From contig JAGGZG010000070.1 of the NCBI GenBank assembly GCA_021162125.1, positions 1 through 6,419 on the forward strand: 6,419 nucleotides of DNA, read 5' to 3'. Origin of the DNA: Anaerolineae bacterium (GTDB lineage Bacteria; Chloroflexota; Anaerolineae; JACIWR01). Positions 1 through 5,393 of the stretch are shown piece after piece (within the stretch, counting starts at the first letter, position 1; each line of letters opens with the position of its first letter). Made by a program: the position numbers and the translations under genes. The notes beneath the pieces were generated by a model. That model made no database searches and was not told where the DNA came from. It saw nothing but the letters and a program-made list of their open reading frames with translations.

Positions 1-725
1 GTGCGGTTGCCGATGACCGTGCCCCCCTGCTTGATGCTCTGAATCCGCCGCATGTCCAGCCGCACCGAGGCGTAGAACTTCAGCGCCATCCCCCCAGAGG
101 TGGTCTCCGGGTTGCCAAACATCACCCCGATCTTGTGCCGCAACTGGTTGGTGAAAATCACCGCCGTGTTCGACTGCTTGATCGCCCCCGATAGCTTGCG
201 CAGCGCCTGGCTCATCAACCGCGCCTGCAAGCCGGGATGCGAATCCCCCATCTCCCCCTCGATCTCCGCGCGGGGCACCAGCGCGGCCACCGAGTCCACG
301 ACCACCACGTCCACCGCCCCGGAGCGAATCAGGGCCTCGGCGATCTCCAACGCCTGCTCGCCGGTGTCGGGCTGGGAGATGTAGAGGTTGTCCACGTCCA
401 CCCCACAGCGGGCGGCGTAGGCCGGATCGAGGGCGTGTTCCATGTCAATGAAGGCAGCGACGCCGCCCATGCGCTGGGCCTCGGCGACGATGTGCTGCGC
501 CAGGGTGGTCTTGCCGGAGCCCTCGGGGCCGTAGATTTCAATGACGCGGCCACGGGGCACTCCCCCGATGCCCAGGGCGATGTCCAGAGAAAGGGAGCCG
601 GTGGGGATGGCCTCCACGTTGAGGTGGGTGGCCTCTCCCAGCTTCATGATCGTTCCCTCGCCAAAACGTTTCTGCAAATCCAAGATCGCGGTTTCCAATG
701 CTTTCTCACGTCCCCCGGTAGCCAT
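1..725 (-). CDS. recA: Recombinase RecA, N-terminal 241 residues (3' end beyond left edge)
   Basis: RecA is the ATP-dependent strand-exchange protein of homologous recombination. It also acts as co-protease for LexA self-cleavage in the SOS response. Reading the minus strand from ATG at 725 gives a protein beginning MATGGREKALETAI. Residue numbers coincide with E. coli RecA. The Walker A motif GPEGSGKTT is at 66-74, catalytic Glu96 lies in MEHALD, and the Walker B strand VVVVDSVAAL is around 140-149. The L2 DNA-binding loop has Gln194 in TNQLRHKIG, followed by GVMFGNPETT. The frame stays open to base 1, so about 100 C-terminal residues are missing. The start is supported by an AAGGAGG ribosome binding site at 734-740, 8 bases upstream. 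Residue 197 is His where E. coli has Met, a position that varies in the family. Identification is secure. Confidence 0.98.
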   Translation of the reverse strand, partial: MATGGREKALETAILDLQKRFGEGTIMKLGEATHLNVEAIPTGSLSLDIALGIGGVPRGRVIEIYGPEGSGKTTLAQHIVAEAQRMGGVAAFIDMEHALDPAYAARCGVDVDNLYISQPDTGEQALEIAEALIRSGAVDVVVVDSVAALVPRAEIEGEMGDSHPGLQARLMSQALRKLSGAIKQSNTAVIFTNQLRHKIGVMFGNPETTSGGMALKFYASVRLDMRRIQSIKQGGTVIGNR

Positions 726-733
726 TACCGTAC

Positions 734-740
734 CCTCCTT
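734..740 (-). promoter_or_regulatory. Ribosome binding site of recA
   Basis: On the minus strand this reads AAGGAGG, a full-strength Shine-Dalgarno sequence. It is separated by 8 bases from the ATG at 725-723 and fixes the recA start. Confidence 0.9.
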
Positions 741-801
741 GCGCCCCTATCGTGGGGCGGCCCACAGATAAGCTGCCCGACTTGCCATCTCACGTATAAT
801 C

Positions 802-830
802 AGTATAGCACAAACGTTCTGATCTGTCAA
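802..830 (-). promoter_or_regulatory. Sigma-70-type promoter of recA
   Basis: On the minus strand the -35 box TTGACA (830-825, perfect consensus) is followed by a 17-base spacer (824-808) and the -10 box TATACT (807-802, one mismatch to TATAAT). Transcription would start near 795, giving an untranslated leader of about 70 bases before the recA ATG at 725. The match and spacing are near ideal. The spacer overlaps the SOS box listed separately, so a bound repressor would block RNA polymerase. Confidence 0.88.
808..819 (-). promoter_or_regulatory. Probable LexA operator (SOS box) in the recA promoter
   Basis: The minus strand reads GAACGTTTGTGC. This matches the Gram-positive/Bacillus-type LexA site GAAC-N4-GTTC at 7 of 8 defined positions; the mismatch is G in the second half-site (GTGC for GTTC). 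It lies wholly inside the -35/-10 spacer of the recA promoter, the classic position for SOS repression. Which LexA protein binds is inferred, since no lexA gene is in the window. Confidence 0.72.
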
Positions 831-988
831 ACTCGCTAGCCAGGTCATCTCAGTTTTAGGGCGGGCTGAGAGTCTTGTTATCACGGATGTTGCCATGCGA
901 GGGGAGCTTGCGGTTGCCCCTGCTCGGGCCGAAGGCTTACCGAGGATTTGCTGCCCTGTCTCTGGTCACACTGGCTGTGTGCAAACGT
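831..988. other. Gene-free spacer with several possible hairpins
   Basis: This stretch lies between the recA promoter and the terminator-like hairpin of the next gene. No ORF here has a credible ribosome binding site or protein character. Short inverted repeats are visible. CTCGG pairs with CCGAG (about 928-950), with GCC-GAA-GGC nested inside. AGGGG pairs with CCCCT (about 900-921). CACAC pairs with GTGTG (967-971 with 977-981). I recognise no known RNA family. It may be plain spacer or an unrecognised structured RNA. Confidence 0.35.
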
Positions 989-1020
989 AACCCCCTCGTG
1001 CTTCTCAGGCAGAGGGGGTT
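989..1020 (-). terminator. Probable intrinsic terminator of the small zinc-ribbon gene
   Basis: AACCCCCTC (989-997) pairs perfectly with GAGGGGGTT (1012-1020). Within the 14-base loop TGC and GCA can extend the stem past one bulged G, giving about 12 pairs. It begins 17 bases after the stop of the minus-strand gene ending at 1038 and before the recA promoter, as expected for a terminator separating tandem genes. The T tract on the minus strand is poor (TTACGTTTG). The plus strand has a short TTTT run, so the direction is not certain. Confidence 0.6.
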
Positions 1021-1037
1021 TTGGCGGGGCGTTGGGT

Positions 1038-1307
1038 TTAGCCCCAGTCCTCTTCGAAAAAGTCATCGAACTCGTCAAGATCCTCGAACTCGTATTCCTC
1101 TACCTTATCCTCGTATGCTCCGGTGATTTCGTCGTATTCGTCCTCGTCGCACTGGACAAAAGTCTCAAAGTCAGCCGGCTCACCACAGCGCGGGCATGGA
1201 ATCTCCAGCGCGAACTCGTTCCGTCGCTCTTCCGCTGTCACGGCGAATTGGAAGGTGATGTAGCATTCTGGACATTTGGCGACTGTCTTAAAGAATTGCG
1301 CTTCCAT
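1038..1307 (-). CDS. Small acidic zinc-ribbon-like protein of unknown function, 89 aa
   Basis: I do not recognise this as a named family. The 89-residue product begins MEAQFFKTVA and has two CxxC knuckles, CPEC at 12-15 and CPRC at 38-41. They are about 22 residues apart, the arrangement of a zinc-ribbon that binds one structural zinc. From about residue 53 to the end the chain is extremely acidic (runs of D and E with Y and F, ending EEDWG), so the tail is probably disordered. No signal peptide or membrane segment is seen, so it should be cytoplasmic. Support for a real gene comes from a dedicated promoter at 1361-1389, a terminator-like hairpin just downstream, and the intact cysteine pairs. 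The ribosome binding site is only moderate (AGAGGT about 13 bases upstream of ATG 1307). Acidic tails can mimic nucleic acid or bind basic partners, but no role can be assigned. Confidence 0.8.
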   Translation of the reverse strand: MEAQFFKTVAKCPECYITFQFAVTAEERRNEFALEIPCPRCGEPADFETFVQCDEDEYDEITGAYEDKVEEYEFEDLDEFDDFFEEDWG

Positions 1308-1360
1308 AATCTTTGTTCTTACCTCTTGTCAACAGGATTTTGGGACCTCTTTCACTTCCC

Positions 1361-1389
1361 ATTATACAACAAAACCGAATTGCTTTCAA
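1361..1389 (-). promoter_or_regulatory. Sigma-70-type promoter of the zinc-ribbon gene
   Basis: On the minus strand TTGAAA (1389-1384) is separated by 17 bases from a perfect TATAAT (1366-1361). Transcription would start near 1354, leaving a leader of about 47 bases before the ATG at 1307. Box quality and spacing are both strong. Confidence 0.82.
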
Positions 1390-1592
1390 CTGGCCCTCAT
1401 CTCGCCTCCATCCAGACCCTCTCACCCGTCGACCGAGCGTGTCTGGAAAATCGAGATGAAGATACCAACCACCAAGACACAAGGTGACCTTAAAGAGCAA
1501 GTAACTCCTCTGTTTCTAGGTGTCTTAGTGCCTTTGTGGTGAATTTTCGGACATCCTCTGAGTGGAGCGGCTGTGGTATCGGACAGAAGCGA
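1390..1592. other. Divergent intergenic region between two promoters
   Basis: No credible gene lies here. The open frames that cross it lack ribosome binding sites and overlap the flanking promoters. The only internal structure I see is the degenerate inverted repeat at 1470-1530. The region separates the minus-strand promoter of the zinc-ribbon gene from the plus-strand promoter of the glycogen cluster. Shared regulators could bind here, but no operator stands out. Confidence 0.5.
1470..1530. repeat. Degenerate inverted repeat, possibly a remnant repetitive element
   Basis: CACCAAGACAC (1470-1480) is the inverted counterpart of GTGTCTTAGTG (1520-1530), matching 10 of 11, with 39 bases between the arms. 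The right arm continues into CCTTTGTGGTG (1531-1541). The low-complexity purine/pyrimidine style (CACCAAGACAC, CACCACAAAGG) is unlike the GC-rich flanks. I infer a dispersed intergenic repeat. The window has only one copy, so this is not proven. Confidence 0.4.
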
Positions 1593-1621
1593 TTGACTAA
1601 TTGGCCCGTTCGTGATATTAT
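1593..1621 (+). promoter_or_regulatory. Sigma-70-type promoter of the glycogen cluster
   Basis: TTGACT (1593-1598) and TATTAT (1616-1621) are separated by exactly 17 bases. Each box differs from consensus at one position. Transcription would start near 1628, about 65 bases before the branching-enzyme ATG at 1693. This rules out an ATG at 1612, which would lie inside the promoter. Confidence 0.83.
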
Positions 1622-1692
1622 ACCGTTGCGATTTGGACGAGCGCGCCCATTTGCGGGGACGTGCACCAGGTAGACAGGGGGAGGAGACAACC

Positions 1693-3390
1693 ATGGCGGA
1701 CAAGTGCGGTGCGTTTACTTTTGTATTGCACAGCCACCTACCTTACTGCCGGATGGCCGGCCGCTGGCCACACGGTGAGGAATGGTTACACGAGGCGGCA
1801 TCTGAGACCTACCTGCCTTTGTTGAATGCCCTCTACGACCTGCGGGACGAGGGCATTCCTTTTCGCCTGACTATTGGCATCACGCCTGTTCTCACCGAAC
1901 AATTGGCCGACCCACAAGTGCTGGAGAATTTCGATCTCTATCTGCAAGAAAAGATCACCGCGGCGAAGAATGATACCGTCCGCTTTCACAAAGCGAAGGA
2001 ACTGCACCTGGAGTACCTGGCCGGCTTTTATCGGGACTGGTATGCGCACACGCGAGATACTTTCCACGGGCGATTCGGCAGGGACATCGTCGGCGCTTTC
2101 CGGCGGTTGCAGGATGAGGGTTACATCGAGATTATCACCTGTGCGGCGACGCACGGCTACCTGCCCCTGCTCTCGCGGGATTCGTCCATTTATGGACAGC
2201 TCCGCGCCGGTGTGGAGAGTTACCAGCGACACTACGGGCGCGCGCCACGGGCCGTATGGTTGCCGGAGTGCGCTTATCGTCCGGCCTACATCGCCGACGA
2301 CGGCCACGTCCGGCCTGGCCTCGAGAGTTTTCTCGCCGAGCTGAACCTGGGCTGTTTTTTCAGCGAGACGCACACCATCGAGGGTGGGAGGCCGGTGGGT
2401 AAAGCTGCCGGCGACGCCATCGGCCCCTACGGGGACATCGTGCGCCGCTACGTGATCCCGGCCAGCGCGACGATGCCTCAGACCAAAGCCACCACCTACC
2501 AGCCTTATTACGTGCCCCTCACCGCCGCTGGCGGCGAGCAGCATTCGGGCGTGGCGGTCATCGGGCGCAACAACCGCACCGGGATGCAGGTCTGGTCGGC
2601 GGACTGGGGGTATCCCGGCGATTACGATTATCGTGAATTCCACAGGAAGGATGGCGTCTCCGGGCTGCAATATTGGCGGGTGACCGGGGCGCGGGTGGAT
2701 CTGAGCCACAAGGATTACTACCATCCCGATTGGGCGCAGTATAAAGTGGGTGAACATGCGCGGCATTTCGCCTGGCTGGTGCAGGATTTGATCCAGAACT
2801 ATCACGCGGAGAGCGGACAGTTCGGCATCATCTCCGCTAATTACGACACCGAGCTCTTCGGCCACTGGTGGTTCGAGGGCGTGGACTGGATCCGCGAGGT
2901 GTTGCGTGCCCTGAGCCAGAGCGAGGTGGTGGAACTGACCACCGCCAGCGATTACCTGGACGCGCATCCGCCCAGCGACGTGCTGGCCCTGCCTGAAAGC
3001 TCGTGGGGGATGGGCGGCGGCCACTGGACGTGGGACAACGGCGACACGCGCTGGATGTGGCAGCCCATCCACGCCGCCGAGCGGCGGATGGAGGCGCTGG
3101 TGCAGCGCTTCCCGGCGGCGGAAGGCGATCTGTTGGCCACGCTTAGCCAGGCCGCCCGTGAGCTGCTCCTGCTGCAATCCAGCGACTGGCCCTTCCTGGT
3201 AACCACCGGCCAGGCGCGGGAGTACGCCATCCAGCGCTTCAGCGAGCACGTGGAGCGTTTTGAGCGCCTGGCAGGGCTGGCGGAGGCAGGGCAGGTGGCG
3301 GAGGGCGCGGCCCTGGCCGCCGAGCTCTACGAGCGGGACAAGGTATTCCCCACGGTGGACTATCGCTGGTTCGCTGCTCGTGAGGAATGA
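1693..3390 (+). CDS. GH57-family 1,4-alpha-glucan branching enzyme, 565 aa
   Basis: This enzyme cuts alpha-1,4 glucan chains and rejoins them through alpha-1,6 bonds to branch glycogen in the cytoplasm. The length fits the Thermus/Thermococcus GH57 branching enzymes (about 520-570 aa). GH57 motifs appear in order: LHSHLPY at 12-18, ATHGYLP in the second motif, WLPECAY at 189-195 with nucleophile Glu192, VWSADWGYPGD at 300-310, and NYDTELFGHWWFEG at 383-396 with acid/base Asp385. Trp438 and Trp447 keep the 9-residue spacing of the two conserved aromatic residues of the Thermococcus kodakarensis enzyme (W407, W416). The C-terminal helical domain (DUF1957-like) contains SSDWPFLVTTG from 496. The start is ATG 1693, preceded by the purine-rich GGGGGAGGAG; an in-frame ATG at 1612 lies inside the promoter and its extension does not look like GH57 sequence. 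It is the first gene of the cluster. Assignment is by motif and is firm; branching activity rather than amylase is inferred from the subfamily motifs. Confidence 0.93.
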   Translation: MADKCGAFTFVLHSHLPYCRMAGRWPHGEEWLHEAASETYLPLLNALYDLRDEGIPFRLTIGITPVLTEQLADPQVLENFDLYLQEKITAAKNDTVRFHKAKELHLEYLAGFYRDWYAHTRDTFHGRFGRDIVGAFRRLQDEGYIEIITCAATHGYLPLLSRDSSIYGQLRAGVESYQRHYGRAPRAVWLPECAYRPAYIADDGHVRPGLESFLAELNLGCFFSETHTIEGGRPVGKAAGDAIGPYGDIVRRYVIPASATMPQTKATTYQPYYVPLTAAGGEQHSGVAVIGRNNRTGMQVWSADWGYPGDYDYREFHRKDGVSGLQYWRVTGARVDLSHKDYYHPDWAQYKVGEHARHFAWLVQDLIQNYHAESGQFGIISANYDTELFGHWWFEGVDWIREVLRALSQSEVVELTTASDYLDAHPPSDVLALPESSWGMGGGHWTWDNGDTRWMWQPIHAAERRMEALVQRFPAAEGDLLATLSQAARELLLLQSSDWPFLVTTGQAREYAIQRFSEHVERFERLAGLAEAGQVAEGAALAAELYERDKVFPTVDYRWFAAREE

Positions 3391-3443
3391 TATTCGCATC
3401 AGCATCGGGGATGGTTCAATTTCCCGAGGAAATAGGTTAACAC

Positions 3444-3529
3444 TTTTCGGGCAGACGAAAATTCGGCCGGTGCCGCACGGCGGTTGAAACCGCGTGCTTT
3501 GGGCCTGCGAAACCGCCTTGCGGCGGTTT
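3444..3529 (+). repeat. Cluster of three palindromes with alternative pairings
   Basis: Three inverted repeats lie between the branching enzyme and the synthase. TTTTCG/CGAAAA (3444-3449, 3456-3461) has a 6-base loop. GCACG-g-CGG/CCG-CGTGC (3475-3483, 3490-3497) has one bulge. AAACCGCC/GGCGGTTT (3510-3517, 3522-3529) is a perfect 8-bp stem with a TTGC loop. The left arm of the second (GGCGGTT, 3479-3485) is also perfectly complementary to AACCGCC at 3511-3517, and AAACCGC at 3487-3493 to GCGGTTT at 3523-3529, so rival folds exist. It looks like a REP-type dispersed palindrome. No U tract follows, so it is not a standard terminator. Confidence 0.65.
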
Positions 3530-3552
3530 GAACGGTCGGCGAAGGCCTCAGG

Positions 3553-3589
3553 TCAAGTGACAGTCACCGCGGAGGTGACTGTCACTTGA
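3553..3589. repeat. Perfect 16-bp inverted repeat before the synthase start
   Basis: TCAAGTGACAGTCACC (3553-3568) and GGTGACTGTCACTTGA (3574-3589) are perfect reverse complements around a 5-base loop GCGGA. Each arm contains its own small palindrome, GTGAC-a-GTCAC and GTGAC-t-GTCAC, so the site is both a hairpin and a pair of operator-like half palindromes. Its base is 7 bases from the AAGGAG ribosome binding site (3597-3602) of the next gene. It could be a transcript hairpin tuning translation or mRNA stability, a protein-binding site, or a dispersed repeat. No T tract follows, so it is not a good intrinsic terminator. Confidence 0.8.
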
Positions 3590-3596
3590 TATAGAC

Positions 3597-3602
3597 AAGG
3601 AG
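3597..3602 (+). promoter_or_regulatory. Ribosome binding site of the synthase-like gene
   Basis: AAGGAG lies 6 bases before ATG 3609 and fixes that start. It sits just downstream of the perfect inverted repeat, so a hairpin in the mRNA would border but not cover it. Confidence 0.85.
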
Positions 3603-3608
3603 AGCAGA

Positions 3609-5381
3609 ATGAATGATAAACATACAAACGCAGAATTCGACCTGGTAGTACACGCCACGCACGAGGCGGGCCTGAAATTGGGAGGCATCGGCGCGGTGCT
3701 GGCCGGCCTGCTCAGCGCGCCGACGTACCTGGAGAAGGTGAAGCGCACCATCCTCGTCGGGCCGATGAACACCAACGACCGCACGGAGATGGAGCGACTC
3801 ACCGCCCCGCGCAATAAACTGGAGGTTTTGTACTCCTCGTTCCACGGTGTGAACGGAATCAGCGAGCAGCTCTCACGCGCCTTCCGCCGCATCGAGGAAT
3901 CGCACAACGTCCGCCTGCTGTACGGCAAGCGCGCCTTCGGCACGGCGCAGCACGAGATCATCCTGGTGGATGCCACGGCCGCTTTCCCCGACCGGGTCAA
4001 CGCTTTCAAGGGACGGCTGTACGAGAAATTTGGCATCACCTCGGATCGCTACGAGTCGAACCCGGAATACAGCTTGTATATCAACGCCGCCGAGAGTAGC
4101 TACCAGGCCCTGAAGGCCGTGGTTAGCGGCGAGCCGCGCCCACAGCGATTCATCATCGCCCACGAGTTCATGGGTCTGCCCCTGGTCTTCGCCGCCATGC
4201 TCCAGGATCCCGGCATGTACCGCACGGTGTTCTACGCCCACGAAGTGGCCACCGTCCGCCCCCTGGTGGAGAAGAGTCCCGGGCACGACACCATGTTCTA
4301 CAACGTCTTGCAGCGGGCGATGGAGAAGGGCCTGTACCTGGAGGACGTTTTCGGTGACCAATCGTCCTTCTTCAAGCACGCGCTCATTCGGACTGCCCCC
4401 CGCTGCGATGGGATATTCGCCGTTGGCGACCGCGTGGTGGATGAACTGCACTTCCTGGGACCACAGTTCGCCGAGGCGAACATTGACCTGGTGTACAACG
4501 GCGTGCCCAGCTTCCAGATTACACTCAAGGATAAACTGGCCTCCAAGGCCAAATTGCAGGAGTATGCGCGCAATCTGCTCGACTATCTGCCTGATTACGT
4601 GTTCACCCACGTCACCCGCCTGATCCCCAGCAAGGGCCTGTGGCGCGACATCCGCGTGCTGGAACACCTGGACGGCGATCTGGTCAGGCAGAAAAAGACC
4701 GCCATCCTCTTCGTCCTCTCCACCATTATCCCCGCCGGCCGCCCTGCCGAGGACATTTTCCGCATGGAGGCGGAATACGGCTGGCCGGTCGTCCACCGCG
4801 AGGGTGAGCCGGACCTGGTCAGCTACGAGATTCCCTTTTATCACGCTATCGAGGCCTTTAACCAACAATCCAAAGCGTGCAAAATCATCCTGGTCAACCA
4901 GTTCGGATGGAGCCGGGACCGCTGTGGTCGGCGGATGCCCGAAGACATGGAGTTCATGGACATCCGCAAGGGCAGCGACCTGGAATTCGGGCAGAGCATC
5001 TACGAGCCCTTTGGCATCGCCCAGGTGGAGCCGCTGAGCTTCGGTGCGCTGTGCGTGATCTCCACCGCTTGCGGGTCCGTCGGCTTCCTCAAACGGGCCT
5101 CGGAGGGCAAGCTGCCACCTAATATCATTATCGGGGACTACATCGGCGCGGCCCCGGCGGGCGACTACTTGCAGGCATTGACTATTGGCCAGGCGGAGCG
5201 CGACCGCATCGAGGCCGACGAAGCTGGCCGCGTCGCTCGCCAGGTCGCCGCCCGCCTGCCCCGGGACGACGAGGCGATGCGGAAATTGCTCAAGGATGGC
5301 TACGAGCTGGGCCGACGGATGAGCTGGGAGGTCGTCGCCCGTGATTATCTGCTGCCCGGCTTGCGCCGCGCTGCGCACTGA
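3609..5381 (+). CDS. Divergent GT-B glycogen/starch-synthase-like glycosyltransferase, 590 aa
   Basis: This probably adds glucose from a nucleotide sugar to the non-reducing ends of an alpha-1,4 glucan. The visible layout is GT-B. The N-terminal donor/acceptor loop KLGGIG at 23-28 corresponds to KxGGLG of GlgA. AHEFMGLP follows from 184, then YAHEVATV at 209-216. NGVP at 297-300 opens the second Rossmann domain. THVTRLIPSKG (333-343) supplies the paired basic residues Arg337 and Lys342, the counterparts of E. coli GlgA Arg300 and Lys305. YEPFGIAQVEPLSFG (465-479) carries the E-x7-E pair Glu466 and Glu474. At 590 residues it is longer than typical bacterial GT5 GlgA (about 480). The extra sequence around 217-265 and the style of several motifs recall GT3 (eukaryotic-type) synthases, so the GT3/GT5 placement and the donor (ADP- or UDP-glucose) are open. 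No signal peptide is seen. It sits between two GH57 genes, and the next gene begins 12 bases after its stop. Confidence 0.85.
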   Translation: MNDKHTNAEFDLVVHATHEAGLKLGGIGAVLAGLLSAPTYLEKVKRTILVGPMNTNDRTEMERLTAPRNKLEVLYSSFHGVNGISEQLSRAFRRIEESHNVRLLYGKRAFGTAQHEIILVDATAAFPDRVNAFKGRLYEKFGITSDRYESNPEYSLYINAAESSYQALKAVVSGEPRPQRFIIAHEFMGLPLVFAAMLQDPGMYRTVFYAHEVATVRPLVEKSPGHDTMFYNVLQRAMEKGLYLEDVFGDQSSFFKHALIRTAPRCDGIFAVGDRVVDELHFLGPQFAEANIDLVYNGVPSFQITLKDKLASKAKLQEYARNLLDYLPDYVFTHVTRLIPSKGLWRDIRVLEHLDGDLVRQKKTAILFVLSTIIPAGRPAEDIFRMEAEYGWPVVHREGEPDLVSYEIPFYHAIEAFNQQSKACKIILVNQFGWSRDRCGRRMPEDMEFMDIRKGSDLEFGQSIYEPFGIAQVEPLSFGALCVISTACGSVGFLKRASEGKLPPNIIIGDYIGAAPAGDYLQALTIGQAERDRIEADEAGRVARQVAARLPRDDEAMRKLLKDGYELGRRMSWEVVARDYLLPGLRRAAH

Positions 5382-5393
5382 ATGGGGGGAACT

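Noticed and set aside
237..839. Plus-strand open frame of 200 codons at the left end
   Set aside because: It is antisense to recA, which shows every RecA motif, and it runs through the recA ribosome binding site and promoter.
855..905. Possible TPP riboswitch, suggested by GGCTGAGAG on the plus strand near 864-872
   Set aside because: The required downstream half (the ACCUGAUCUGG...CCAGCGUAGGGA region) is missing and no thiamine gene follows.
948..1487. Plus-strand open frame of 179 codons
   Set aside because: It is antisense to the zinc-ribbon gene and crosses the terminator-like hairpin and that gene's promoter. There is no ribosome binding site at its start.
1612..1692. N-terminal extension of the branching enzyme from ATG 1612
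   Set aside because: The ATG lies within the -10/-35 region of the promoter and has no ribosome binding site. The extra 27 residues are not GH57-like, and ATG 1693 has a good GGAGGAG-type site.
1786..3405. Minus-strand open frame of 539 codons
   Set aside because: It lies opposite the GH57 branching enzyme. Its translation is rich in His, Arg, Pro and Val with no motif, typical of the antisense frame of a GC-rich gene.
3510..3535. Intrinsic terminator after the branching enzyme
   Set aside because: The stem is strong but is followed by GAACGG with no T run. It lies 120 bases after the stop codon inside a repeat cluster, so readthrough is likely.
3475..3589. CRISPR array, because several palindromic units are clustered
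   Set aside because: The repeats differ from one another and are not regularly spaced, there are no spacers of constant length, and no cas gene is nearby.
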